Of a stretch of DNA of 64,000 nucleotides, positions 46,228 to 55,563 are shown in pieces. Position numbers and translations under genes: made by a program. The stretch covers positions 10,602-74,601 of the forward strand of contig JASGJK010000026.1 of the NCBI GenBank assembly GCA_049840795.1. Direction: 5' to 3'. Every line of letters starts with the position of its first letter. Within the stretch, counting starts at the first letter, position 1. The notes below the pieces were generated by a model. It did not search any database. It was not told where the DNA came from and saw nothing but the letters and a program-made list of their open reading frames with translations. The stretch comes from UPXZ01 sp049840795. GTDB taxonomy: Bacteria > Bacteroidota > Bacteroidia > Bacteroidales > Paludibacteraceae.

Positions 46228-46349
46228 GCTTAAACTTGGCTTAAAAAAGATTAGTAACATAAGAAAAACATAAACATTCACGTTATTTATGTTGTTTAAA
46301 ATAAAAAACAACTAAACTCTCAGAAATATACTTTATAATAAATAGCAAG

Positions 46350-46559
46350 ATGAAAATAAATGTAGGTTCGTTGGATAAAGTTATCCGTTTAGTCATAGCC
46401 GTTGTGTTGATTATACTTTTTTATGCCAATGTGTTGACAGGTATTTTAGGAGTTATCACTTTAGTCGTTGCGCTTATCTTAACCGTGACAAGTTTTATGA
46501 GTTTTTGCCCCTTATATACGTTTTTTAAGATTAACACACATACTAAAAAAAACAAATAG
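46350..46559 (+). CDS. DUF2892 (YgaP-like) inner-membrane protein
   Basis: 69 residues: MKINVGSLDKVIRLVIAVVL is the DUF2892 opening (N-x-G-x-x-D-x-x-x-R). Two membrane helices follow (VIRLVIAVVLIILFYANVL; GVITLVVALILTVTSFM) and end at FCPLYTFFKINT, with the conserved Cys-Pro. These small proteins occur alone or fused to rhodanese domains; this one is alone. Confidence 0.9.
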   Translation: MKINVGSLDKVIRLVIAVVLIILFYANVLTGILGVITLVVALILTVTSFMSFCPLYTFFKINTHTKKNK

Positions 46560-46667
46560 TTTGAGGCGTGTTATCATTCGTTTTCAGAATAAGCCGTTTC
46601 CCTGTTTTATTTTGTTGAAAAAGCTAAAAATAACACCTTTTCCCTACTAAAATACTAAATCACTTTT

Positions 46668-46698
46668 TTTGTAATTTGGAGAAAAAATAGTAATTTTG
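46668..46698 (+). promoter_or_regulatory. promoter of gapA
   Basis: TTTG (46668-46671), 19 bases, TAATTTTG (46691-46698), matching TTTG-N19-TAnnTTTG. The ATG is about 40 bp downstream. Confidence 0.75.
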
Positions 46699-46739
46699 CA
46701 TCGCTTTTCAAGAAACTTAATTTTTAAAAACTTAATAAA

Positions 46740-47738
46740 ATGATTAAAGTAGGTATTAATGGTTTTGGACGCATCGGACGTTTAGTTTTCCGTGCCGCTC
46801 AAGGAAGAAATGATATCCAGATTGTAGGTATCAACGATTTGATCAGTGTTGACTATATGGCTTATATGCTTCGTTACGATTCAGTTCACGGACAATTCAA
46901 AGGAACTGTTGAAGTAAAAGACGGACATTTGGTTGTAAACGGAAACATTATCCGCGTAACTGCAGAAAAAGACCCTGCAAACTTAAAATGGAATGAAGTT
47001 GGTGCAGAATACGTAGTTGAATCTACCGGTCTTTTTCTTACAAAAGAAACTGCAGAAGCTCATATTAAAGCAGGAGCAAAACGCGTTGTAATGTCAGCTC
47101 CTTCAAAAGACGATACCCCAATGTTCGTTTGCGGTGTAAATACCGACACGTATGCCGGTCAACCTATCGTTTCTAACGCTTCTTGTACTACAAACTGCTT
47201 GGCTCCTATCGCTAAAGTAATCAACGATAAATTCGGAATGGTAGAAGGTTTAATGACTACTGTACACGCTACGACCGCAACTCAAAAAACAGTTGACGGA
47301 CCTTCGGCTAAAGACTGGAGAGGTGGACGCGCCGCATCAGGTAACATCATACCTTCATCCACCGGAGCTGCAAAAGCAGTAGGCGTTGTTATACCCGAAT
47401 TAAACAAAAAACTGACCGGTATGTCATTCCGCGTTCCAACATTGGACGTTTCTGTAGTTGACTTAACTTGTACGTTGGCTAAATCTGCTACTTATGCAGA
47501 AATTTGCGCTGCAATGAAAGAAGCTTCTGAAACTTATCTGAAAGGAATTCTTGGATACACCGAAGACGAAGTTGTTTCTTCTGACTTTGTGGGAGACGCA
47601 CGTACTTCTATTTTTGACGCTAAAGCAGGTATCGCTTTAACTGACAAATTCGTAAAAGTAGTTAGCTGGTATGACAATGAATGGGGTTACTCCAACAAAG
47701 TACTTGACCTTATCGCTGTAATGGATAAAGTTAAATAA
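46740..47738 (+). CDS. gapA: glyceraldehyde-3-phosphate dehydrogenase
   Basis: A 332-residue NAD-dependent enzyme. IKVGINGFGRIGRLVFRAAQ is the Rossmann motif, VSNASCTTNCLAPIAKVI holds the catalytic Cys, and ATTATQKTVDGPSAKDWRGG, GAAKAVGVVIPELNKKLTGM and SWYDNEWGYSNKVLDLIAVM complete the family blocks. It has its own consensus promoter and a perfect terminator, so it is a single-gene unit. Codon use is GC-richer than the neighbours', fitting high expression. Confidence 0.97.
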   Translation: MIKVGINGFGRIGRLVFRAAQGRNDIQIVGINDLISVDYMAYMLRYDSVHGQFKGTVEVKDGHLVVNGNIIRVTAEKDPANLKWNEVGAEYVVESTGLFLTKETAEAHIKAGAKRVVMSAPSKDDTPMFVCGVNTDTYAGQPIVSNASCTTNCLAPIAKVINDKFGMVEGLMTTVHATTATQKTVDGPSAKDWRGGRAASGNIIPSSTGAAKAVGVVIPELNKKLTGMSFRVPTLDVSVVDLTCTLAKSATYAEICAAMKEASETYLKGILGYTEDEVVSSDFVGDARTSIFDAKAGIALTDKFVKVVSWYDNEWGYSNKVLDLIAVMDKVK

Positions 47739-47762
47739 TTCTACTGAATTAAACTGAATATA

Positions 47763-47802
47763 AAGAACTCCGAAAAATTTAAATTTCGGAGTTCTTGTTT
47801 TA
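47763..47802 (+). terminator. terminator after gapA
   Basis: AAGAACTCCGAAA (47763-47775) pairs perfectly with TTTCGGAGTTCTT (47784-47796), then GTTTT. Confidence 0.88.
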
Positions 47803-47883
47803 AACCCAAGTAATGTAAATTCATTGGTAATAAACGCCAGAAAAACAAGACTGTTTGTTAAATTATACTGTTTGTTAAAGAAG

Positions 47884-48160
47884 TTGGTTTAATCGTTAAT
47901 CGTGTGAAAGTGAATAAAATTCATCTAAAACAAGTTTGTTTATTTTATAAAAATCAAGACATCAGGGCTACGCCCCTTTAATGTACATGAATTATATTCT
48001 ATAAAGATGTCAGGGCTAAAGCCCCTGATTTGGAATCAATTAAGCAGCATAGCTGTGATATCTTGGTAAAATGCGTAGTAAGAATTAGTTTTTGAGGGGC
48101 GTAGCCCTGATATCTTTATAGAGATCAAATTTGTTTCTCACACGATTAATGATTAAACCA
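47884..48160. repeat. MITE-like palindromic element
   Basis: About 277 bp. Outer arms: TTGGTTTAATCGTTAATCGT (47884 on, 27 bp) and its inverted copy at 48134-48160 (few mismatches). Inner arms: GACATCAGGGCTACGCCCCT (47958-47977) and AGGGGCGTAGCCCTGATATC (48095-48114), 18 of 20 pairing. At the tip a separate hairpin, TCAGGGCT-AA-AGCCCCTGA (48010-48028). No ORF. The nested symmetry suggests a non-autonomous mobile element or a long structured repeat. Confidence 0.65.
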
Positions 48161-48288
48161 AAAAGTTAAGATGACTTCATTATAAATTCTCTCTATTAGA
48201 TAGCATAAAAAATACAGATTCACAAGAATATTGTTTACTTTTGTTGTCGAGATTTGTCAAGATTTAAACAACAGCCATTCATTCATTT

Positions 48289-50310
48289 ATGTACAAAAAG
48301 TCCGTCATAATAATACTGATATTTTACATATCGTTTATTTTTTCTGCCTTTTCGTCACCTAAAAAGAAAATATACATTACGCTCGACACTTCCGGAAGTA
48401 TGTATGGCGACAAGTATATGATTTCCAACTATACCGCCCAACTTATCTCCATCTTAGGCAGAAATGACGATGTATATCTGATTTGCAACGGGCTTGCAAA
48501 AAAAATATCGGGAAGCACTCAATCCTACAAACAGATACAATTTGATTATTCTTTAATACGCGCCAAATGGGGTGTTTCGGCACTGGGTTCGCAGATTGGA
48601 GATATAGCTGCGTTTAATAATGAATGTACCATCAATTTCAATACTGAACAATGGTTGTTTATCATTGGCGATGGAAATTGGGATAGTTACAAATATCCTG
48701 CTATTGTAGCAAATTTTGCGGATATTGTACAATCCGGAAATGTAAAGGTTTTTTTCATCCCGTATGGCAATGTTACCGATGGACATAGCGATTTTATCGA
48801 TTATCTGCGTACACTCAAAACTCCTAAAATTCTTAATGCGTCACGCGAGATACGTAACGTAATGGGAAACTGCATTATCATTTTTTCTTATCTCACCGGA
48901 AATAGCGGTAAAGACATTAAAATAAGCGCAGTTAACAATAAAACCGTAAAAATCGTCTCTCCTATTCCGGTCAAAGAATACACTCTTTTTTACCAGGATG
49001 AAACCGATGATACACAAATCCCCATACCCATTTCTGCCGTTCAGGACTCTACATATCTGAAACTCGGTTTTATCGGTACTCCATCCACCGGCTCGTTGCG
49101 ATACAAAGACAATCAAACGCTTTTGTCAGCAACTTTATGGAGTATCATAGGCACTACGTCATTGGAAGCCGACATTCCAATGTTTTTGACATTTGACAAA
49201 CCGATAGATGTCAAGAAAATGAAACTTTTCCCGGCTTATGGCATTCGTTTAAAGCAAAAAACGAACTATCTAAAAACTCAACCGGTAAAAATAAACAATC
49301 TGAATTATACCGTTAAAATGGCTCAGCCCGCACTTTTTACCGAAACAAAGCCTACTGAAAAAAACGATACTACCGAGCAGACGAAGACTATTCTTAAAAC
49401 GAGAAAGAAAATTACAAACAATGAAAAACTTCAAACGCCCGTACTTTCTGAAACTTCAACCACCAATATCCACTTGGAGAAACACACAAACAGCGACTCT
49501 ATAAATATTTACACGGCATCGGTAAAATTAAAAAACAAAATTGACACGGTAAAGTATAACATAGAAATATCGCACGGCAAACCTCTGATTTTCAAGAAAC
49601 CCACAGTGAAAATTAACAGTAATGTTATCACACTTACATTTGAACAAAGAAGCAGATGGAGTAACAAATTGATTCCAGATACTATTTCCATAGTTGCCAA
49701 GATAATACCGAAACACAAAAAAGACGATGACAACTCACCCGCATTATTAAAAAAAACATACAATATAACAGCGGCAGTTTATACCGGCAACCATCATACG
49801 GCAAATGCCACAAACAGAATCATATTTACATCAATCTTGCTTTTATTATTTATTTATCTTTTTATTCTTTCAATAAAAGCCCGTTTTAAGAAAGGCGCAC
49901 TAATTGATTATTTTTCGATAAATAAAGCTGACCAAACCTTACTTCGGAAAAGCAGTTGGCTCGCTTGGTTAAATCGTTGGTTCAACCCGTTTGGCGCTGA
50001 AAAAAGAGAAATTATATTTTACAATGTATCAACGTCAATTACATTTGCAGCCAAGCAAACCAAATATAGTATCCGTTTTCACAAAAATGATTTTGACTCT
50101 CAACGGATGACATACAGAGAATACTCCGCTCCAAAAAACAGCCACATCGAGTTTGTCGAAAACAGAGAGTTGGTCATTAAAGGAAAATCTTCAAATTTTG
50201 TTTCGATAAAATACGACAGTGTACCTACGAAAAAAGACGATCGCTTATTGTTCCGATTTTCCGTATGGGGCGTTTCACTTATCCTATTATTCACTTTATC
50301 ACTTTTTTGA
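48289..50310 (+). CDS. membrane-anchored von Willebrand A-like protein of unknown function
   Basis: 673 residues. Signal peptide or N-terminal anchor at 4-22 (KSVIIILIFYISFIFSAFSS). A vWA-like domain begins KKKIYITLDTSGSMYGDKYM, with a complete DxSxS MIDAS motif (DTSGS). LFIIGDGNWDSYKYPAIVAN may supply the later metal-contact Asp. Residues 225-350 and 430-490 look like two beta-sandwich regions joined by a Lys/Thr-rich linker (360-410). One membrane helix at about 514-530 (IIFTSILLLLFIYLFILSIK) is followed by a basic region and a beta domain of about 115 residues, then a final hydrophobic C-terminus (VWGVSLILLFTLSLF). I do not recognise the family. No MoxR ATPase or BatA-like partner is nearby. 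Confidence 0.8.
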   Translation: MYKKSVIIILIFYISFIFSAFSSPKKKIYITLDTSGSMYGDKYMISNYTAQLISILGRNDDVYLICNGLAKKISGSTQSYKQIQFDYSLIRAKWGVSALGSQIGDIAAFNNECTINFNTEQWLFIIGDGNWDSYKYPAIVANFADIVQSGNVKVFFIPYGNVTDGHSDFIDYLRTLKTPKILNASREIRNVMGNCIIIFSYLTGNSGKDIKISAVNNKTVKIVSPIPVKEYTLFYQDETDDTQIPIPISAVQDSTYLKLGFIGTPSTGSLRYKDNQTLLSATLWSIIGTTSLEADIPMFLTFDKPIDVKKMKLFPAYGIRLKQKTNYLKTQPVKINNLNYTVKMAQPALFTETKPTEKNDTTEQTKTILKTRKKITNNEKLQTPVLSETSTTNIHLEKHTNSDSINIYTASVKLKNKIDTVKYNIEISHGKPLIFKKPTVKINSNVITLTFEQRSRWSNKLIPDTISIVAKIIPKHKKDDDNSPALLKKTYNITAAVYTGNHHTANATNRIIFTSILLLLFIYLFILSIKARFKKGALIDYFSINKADQTLLRKSSWLAWLNRWFNPFGAEKREIIFYNVSTSITFAAKQTKYSIRFHKNDFDSQRMTYREYSAPKNSHIEFVENRELVIKGKSSNFVSIKYDSVPTKKDDRLLFRFSVWGVSLILLFTLSLF

Positions 50311-50450
50311 AATACCTGAAAACAAATTATACCAGATTATCCTCCTTACAATATATTTCTCCTCTTTTTTGACCTTTTTTTATCTGCATATCCTATCATT
50401 AAAAATTAATTTTGCATTGTACAAATTATTATTCAATTTTATAATCTACA

Positions 50451-52946
50451 ATGAAAAAATTAAATTTTATCATTATTACCTTATTTCTCATACCTATTTC
50501 AGCATTGGCTCAAGTTTCGTTCGGAACGCCTCAAAAGATAAACAGTCATTGGAAATTCTCTTTAGGTGATATATCTTCGGCTCAAAATGTCTATTTTAAC
50601 GATAGTCAATGGAAGAACATAGATATTCCACACGATTGGAGCGTGAGTGAAAAATTAGAATCAAAAAACGCAAGTTGTATGGGATTCCTTCCGGGAGGAA
50701 TCGGATGGTACCGAAAAACACTTAATATAGCAGCAAACAAACAAGGTGAAAAGGTATATCTTTATTTTGAAGGTATTTATAACCGAAGTAAAGTGTATGT
50801 AAACGGACATTTGGTTGGAGAGCGTCCGAATGGTTATATTTCTTTTGCTTTCGATGCTACGCCATACGTGAAGTTCGGTGCTGAAAACATCATTGCCGTG
50901 CGCGTGGATCACAGTTTATCCGCAGACTCGCGCTGGTACTCAGGTTCCGGAATTTATCGTGATGTTTGGGTGGTTTACGCCAATCCGATACATATCGCGC
51001 AATGGGGAGTATATGCATATCCTGAAGTGACCGGAAACAACGCCAAACTCAACATTGAAGTGGAGGTGCAAAATGAAACAAGTGAGAATGAAAACCTGAC
51101 TGTAAAAAATGAACTGATAAATAAACAAGGAATAATCGTTGCAAAGAATGAAACAAATGTATCGGTTTCGGCAGGTAAAAACGAGACATCAAAAACAACC
51201 TTAGTTGTTGAAAAGCCACAGTTATGGCAATTAGAAAGTCCTGATTTATACCGATTAAAAACTACGGTATTAAAAAACGGCAACATCATTGATAAATCGG
51301 TAATTACAACCGGATTCCGCACATTAGCTTTTGATCCGGATAAAGGTTTTTCGTTAAACGGGAAGAATATTAAATTAAAAGGAGTTTGCTTGCATCACGA
51401 CTTGGGAGTGCTGGGTTCAGCTCTTTATCCCGAAATATGGAAAAAAAGATTACTCACCCTCAAAGAGATAGGTGTAAATGCCATACGAACAAGCCACAAT
51501 CCACAAGCACCGGCATTTTATGACTTGTGTGATAAACTCGGGTTGCTTGTATTAAATGAAGCGTATGACGAGTGGGAATTTCCCAAGCGCAAATGGCTGC
51601 AAGGCTGGAATGTCGGCACACCGGGTTTTGAAGGCACTTCCGATATATTCAAAACGTGGGGCGAAAAAGATTTGGAAGATTTTGTACGTCGTGACCGCAA
51701 TCATCTCTCCGTTTTTGCATGGAGCATTGGCAACGAAGTGGACTACCCTAACGACCCTTATTCGCATCCGATACTCGATGGCGGTAAAGGCGGTTTTACG
51801 CAACCTATATTTGGTGGTTATAAAAAAGATGCTCCTGACGCAATGAGGTTAGGAGTAATTGCAAAAAATCTGGTAAAAGCGGTAAAAAAACACGACAACT
51901 CAAGACCCATTACTGCCGGATTAGCCGGTGTGGCTATGTCAAACGAAACGGAATATCCTTTTGTGCTGGATATAGCAGGCTACAACTACACCGAAAGTAA
52001 ATACGATGAAGACCATAAAACATACCCTCATCGGGTTATTTTCGGCAGTGAAAACCGACACGAACTAAGCGCTTGGAAAGCCGTTACCGATAAGGAATTT
52101 GTTTTTGGACAATTTCTATGGACAGGAATCGACTATTTAGGAGAATCGGGTAAATGGCCATCCAGAGGGTTTTATTCCGGTTTAGTGGATTTTGGAGGTT
52201 ATATTAAGCCACGTGGATTTTTCCGTCAGTCGTTATGGGCAGATAAACCTGTGATGTATGCCGGCACCTATCATTCGCCCTTAAAATCAAACAAAAACCA
52301 AATGAAAGATGTGTGGTCGCAATCGGAAGCCGAAAACACCCAAAATTATAGAGAAATAACTCCCTCAATGGATGCCTTTTCTATTTGGAATTACAAAGAG
52401 GGAGAATTAATTCGCGTAGTGTGCTACACAAATGCAGCAAAAGCCAAACTATTACTAAATGGTAGTGAAATAGGAAAAACCAAACCATACAACCAAGAAA
52501 ACGGGATGATTTATTGGGATATTCCTTACAAAAGCGGTAAATTAGTTGCCGTTGGGTTTGATAATAACGATAAAGAAGTTAGTCGTTACGTTATTCAAAC
52601 CGCCGGTGAATCTTATGCCATAAAAATAATTGAAAATGATAAAGTTACCGTAAAAAACAATGTCGCAAAAATCACAATTCAAGTTGTTGACAAAAACGGT
52701 ATAGCTGCAATGCTATCGAACGATGAAGTTACCTGCACTGTATCAAATAACGGTCAGCTCATAGGATTGGAAGCCAGTGACAATGAAGATATGGGAGATT
52801 ATACCGACAATGTACAATGTGCGTTTCACGGCAGATTGGTGGCTTATGTGAAAGCTAAAAGCAATTCAGGAAAAATAAACGTGAAATTTACAGCCCCCAA
52901 AATAATCCCTGTTGAAACGGAAGTAAATATTACTGCAAATAAATAA
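50451..52946 (+). CDS. secreted glycoside hydrolase family 2 (beta-galactosidase type)
   Basis: 831 residues with signal peptide MKKLNFIIITLFLIPISALA. Jelly-roll sugar-binding domain: WKNIDIPHDWSVSEKLESKN, FLPGGIGWYRKTLNIAANKQ and EGIYNRSKVYVNGHLVGERP. TIM barrel: KLKGVCLHHDLGVLGSALYP, NAIRTSHNPQAPAFYDLCDK, VFAWSIGNEVDYP (acid/base Glu in NE) and RVIFGSENRHELSAWK (nucleophile Glu in SEN). FVFGQFLWTGIDYLGESGKW also belongs to the barrel. The C-terminal part carries DUF4982-like and GH2-C beta domains. Likely periplasmic. A TAATTTTG box lies at 50407-50414. Confidence 0.93.
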   Translation: MKKLNFIIITLFLIPISALAQVSFGTPQKINSHWKFSLGDISSAQNVYFNDSQWKNIDIPHDWSVSEKLESKNASCMGFLPGGIGWYRKTLNIAANKQGEKVYLYFEGIYNRSKVYVNGHLVGERPNGYISFAFDATPYVKFGAENIIAVRVDHSLSADSRWYSGSGIYRDVWVVYANPIHIAQWGVYAYPEVTGNNAKLNIEVEVQNETSENENLTVKNELINKQGIIVAKNETNVSVSAGKNETSKTTLVVEKPQLWQLESPDLYRLKTTVLKNGNIIDKSVITTGFRTLAFDPDKGFSLNGKNIKLKGVCLHHDLGVLGSALYPEIWKKRLLTLKEIGVNAIRTSHNPQAPAFYDLCDKLGLLVLNEAYDEWEFPKRKWLQGWNVGTPGFEGTSDIFKTWGEKDLEDFVRRDRNHLSVFAWSIGNEVDYPNDPYSHPILDGGKGGFTQPIFGGYKKDAPDAMRLGVIAKNLVKAVKKHDNSRPITAGLAGVAMSNETEYPFVLDIAGYNYTESKYDEDHKTYPHRVIFGSENRHELSAWKAVTDKEFVFGQFLWTGIDYLGESGKWPSRGFYSGLVDFGGYIKPRGFFRQSLWADKPVMYAGTYHSPLKSNKNQMKDVWSQSEAENTQNYREITPSMDAFSIWNYKEGELIRVVCYTNAAKAKLLLNGSEIGKTKPYNQENGMIYWDIPYKSGKLVAVGFDNNDKEVSRYVIQTAGESYAIKIIENDKVTVKNNVAKITIQVVDKNGIAAMLSNDEVTCTVSNNGQLIGLEASDNEDMGDYTDNVQCAFHGRLVAYVKAKSNSGKINVKFTAPKIIPVETEVNITANK

Positions 52947-53021
52947 AAAGACCTTAAGATAGTAGAGATTATATAAATTAGAATGTTATATATCTAATAT
53001 ACAGAAGCTTTCAATTCTCCT

Positions 53022-53050
53022 AAGTCCCCTTTCTCCAAAGGGGACTTTTT
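53022..53050 (+). terminator. terminator after the GH2 gene
   Basis: AAGTCCCCTT (53022-53031) pairs with AAGGGGACTT (53038-53047), followed by TTT. The rest of 53051-53480 contains no gene I can support. Confidence 0.8.
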
Positions 53051-53480
53051 GCATTGTAAGTATTATTGAAGATATCCGTCCATTGTACTCCTGCATTCAC
53101 CCTTTGAAAAGGGAGCAGGGGGATTGATTTGCTTTTAACGGATTATCAATACTACAATCCTCTATTCTATATCATTTTTATAAGATTCAATAAAAAATGA
53201 TGATTTTTATATTTTTTATAGATATTATTATAATTGAATAATTCACTATAAAACGGCATATGATGCTGTAAGAGCTAAAATCGTTTATCGAATGTTTGCC
53301 GTGGTTAAAAACAACAAATTTTATAAAAAAACAATGCCTATTCTATTGTATAATCCATAAGAATAGGGCAGGCAAAGTTCTACCTTGTGTAATGCAAGAG
53401 TTAAGGCAGTCAGTCGTTACTTTTAACACGTCACAGTCAAAAAACTACTCCAAACGATGGTTTGCGAGAGCGGGGATAGT

Positions 53481-53705
53481 CTAAAGTTCAGTCATTATAT
53501 CTTCCATTTTAATGTTTAATGAAACACATATTTTGTATAAAGTCTTTATTGTAAGATTGGTACAACCCCGTTCAATTCTGGAGATATTGGCTTTTTCAAA
53601 CCCGCATAAATCAGCCAACTCTAATTGAGTCAAACCAGCCTTTTGTCTACTCATCCTTATCCTCCCACCAACAATTTCATATAACTCTTTGTCTGGTATC
53701 ATCAT
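53481..53705 (-). CDS. XRE-family transcriptional regulator
   Basis: About 75 residues from MMIPDKELYEIVGGRIRMSR (53705). The ORF opens further upstream, but that part overlaps operator-like sequences. A single Cro/C1-type helix-turn-helix: RIRMSRQKAGLTQLELADLC, GFEKANISRIERGCTNLTIK and TLYKICVSLNIKMEDIM. There is no extra domain, as in restriction-modification controllers and phage-type repressors, though no such partner gene is visible. Two matching inverted repeats lie immediately upstream, suggesting autoregulation. Confidence 0.88.
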   Translation of the reverse strand: MMIPDKELYEIVGGRIRMSRQKAGLTQLELADLCGFEKANISRIERGCTNLTIKTLYKICVSLNIKMEDIMTEL

Positions 53706-53723
53706 TTTCTTTATTTTTTTTAG

Positions 53724-53786
53724 GTTATCATTTGTGATTACAAAAAAAAAATTACTTTTGTCTCGTAGGTAATCTTTTATGATTAC
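53724..53786. promoter_or_regulatory. paired operator-like sites of the XRE regulator
   Basis: GTTATCATTTGTGATTAC (53724-53741) and GTAATCTTTTATGATTAC (53769-53786) share the form GTWATC-N6-GATTAC, 45 bp apart centre to centre. They flank a T-rich promoter region directly upstream of the regulator gene. The symmetry and placement fit binding by a dimeric XRE protein. Confidence 0.6.
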
Positions 53787-53962
53787 AATCGTTAAATAAT
53801 TCAGAATACAATCTTTATCCAATTAAAAACGAGAGGTGAAAATACGAAAAGTTACTTTTCTTTCCAATATACATAATACTGTGAAAAAATCACACAGCTT
53901 CTCTTATTAACGCCTCTTGTTTTTTTACAAATGATGTTTTATGGATACTAATATTAAAAACA

Positions 53963-54469
53963 ATGATTAGTTCACTTATGGTCATATACATTGTTATTGC
54001 GGGGGTAATTTTGTTTGTTTTTAGGCGGTTATCCTTAATGAGCAAAAGGATAGATGATATCTTTGGAGCAGAATTGCGGATTCGTGACATTGAAAACAGT
54101 TTGTCAGATTACCTCTTACACGTAAATGGTTTTTGTTTCGATGATTTTATATGTGGCGATAAATTATTAAAAACAGTTTCAAAAAGAAATATCTCACAGA
54201 TAGAAAGTGAATTGTTTCTTATTAATAAATCTAATTATCCGCTCTATTATTATAATTCAAGAAATCATAAAACTGCTATTATCAAAGAAAAACCGACGTT
54301 CGGTTCAGATATTTCCGGAGATTTAAAACAGCTAAAATTTGTGTTGGATATTTCAGGTGGTATAAATGATACTATTGTTGAGGGGAGTTATAAAATAATC
54401 TTCAATAAAAACAGAAAAATAATGATACTATATCCGGATGGGGAAATGAAGATTAGGTTTTTCCTTTAA
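53963..54469 (+). CDS. protein of unknown function with N-terminal membrane helix
   Basis: 168 residues. A membrane anchor (SLMVIYIVIAGVILFVFRRL) is followed by a soluble part with mixed helices and strands (ELRIRDIENSLSDYLLHVNG, FKNRN-free beta segments such as GSYKIIFNKNRKIMILYPDG). I do not recognise a family. It ends in the same frame and directly before the trmN6 remnant, as if a new 5' part had replaced the methyltransferase N-terminus, with a stop at 54467-54469 between them. Confidence 0.5.
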   Translation: MISSLMVIYIVIAGVILFVFRRLSLMSKRIDDIFGAELRIRDIENSLSDYLLHVNGFCFDDFICGDKLLKTVSKRNISQIESELFLINKSNYPLYYYNSRNHKTAIIKEKPTFGSDISGDLKQLKFVLDISGGINDTIVEGSYKIIFNKNRKIMILYPDGEMKIRFFL

Positions 54470-54757
54470 TATATTGAAAGTGCTCAAAAACTACTAGCTG
54501 AAAATGGAAGATTTTGTGCGATTTTATCTGTAGTTGAGAGGAAATATTTTTATCGATTCATCGGAAAAGAAAGAATTGTATTGCTCGAAAAAACAACCGT
54601 ATTCCCGAATTACGATAAACCTGCCAAACGATTACTGTTGGAATTCAGAAAAGAAAAACGAGATTTGGAAGAATCAAAGCTCACCATTGAAGCGGAACGA
54701 CACGTCTATACCACCCAATACTCAGACTTAGTGAAGGATTTTTATCTGAAACTATAA
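54470..54757 (+). pseudogene. tRNA1(Val) adenine-N6 methyltransferase, C-terminal remnant
   Basis: Ninety-five codons: IESAQKLLAENGRFCAILSV, FIGKERIVLLEKTTVFPNYD, KPAKRLLLEFRKEKRDLEES and HVYTTQYSDLVKDFYLKL-stop. The order (LL...GRF..IL, xKRxLLEF, EYT..Y..LxKDFYLKL) is that of the TrmN6/YfiC C-terminus. The SAM-binding half with the NPPY motif is absent from the preceding 500 bp, so the gene is truncated. Confidence 0.7.
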
Positions 54758-54822
54758 ACAAGCAGTATCCGTGTGATGTATAGATGAGGAATTTACGGAT
54801 TTAACCAATAGGGAAAACGCTT

Positions 54823-55340
54823 TTATATATTTAATAGTTTTTCCTTGTACCTATCTCCAATTGCTGCCATTTTCATTTTTGCTTTAAAATTTGGTACAAT
54901 ATATCCTCCTAGCACTTCTCCTACTTTAACACAAATACGGTCAAAATTATCTTCAATAACATACGATTCATTTGAACAGATATTTAATCCCAAATCTTTG
55001 TGAGAACGAATAACCTGTTTAGCTTCTATAAAGTTTCTACCATCAATACAAGTCAGAACAGCATCATTTCTCCCTTTATCAAACAGGCGATGCGATAATG
55101 TTTTTTTACATTCTCAGGAAAACGAATTAGTGGCATTATACCCAATCCTATTTTTTTATCTAGTATTGCGCCATCATTGGTGTTTTTTGTTTCATCGGCA
55201 TCTACCCCAGCTTCAAAATAAGTGCGACGATACTCAATGTAGTTATTGCGAATTGGAACTCTTAATACTGCGGTTACTCCAGTAACTTTATCCTCTAATT
55301 CAAACATTTTTTTACCATCCGACATCACTTTTTCTGTCAA
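54823..55340 (-). CDS. hypothetical protein, frameshifted
   Basis: The ORF at 55053-55340 (LTEKVMSDGKKMFELEDKVT, VLRVPIRNNYIEYRRTYFEA, LGIMPLIRFPENVKKHYRIA) runs, after a one-base shift near 55065, into RNDAVLTCIDGRNFIEAKQV, RSHKDLGLNICSNESYVIED and FKAKMKMAAIGDRYKEKLLN-stop at 54823. About 170 residues altogether, soluble, no known motif. No ATG start is visible; a TTG at 55340 is possible. It may be a fragment of a mobile-element or defence gene; I cannot place it. Confidence 0.5.
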
Positions 55341-55563
55341 ATCTTTTACACCTGTTACAATTTATATTTTGTCAGATAAAAAAAATTCTTTTGAAATATC
55401 GCCATTATAACGCACGACTCTTTTACTCTAAAAAATGGGCATTTGTTCACTCATCGTTTTGGTGAAAATAAATACATTAAGTAATTATTGGATTTAAACA
55501 GGATAATAACGGAGATAAAGCAATTAGAACACCCTAATTATCAATATATTTTAACGGATTGAC

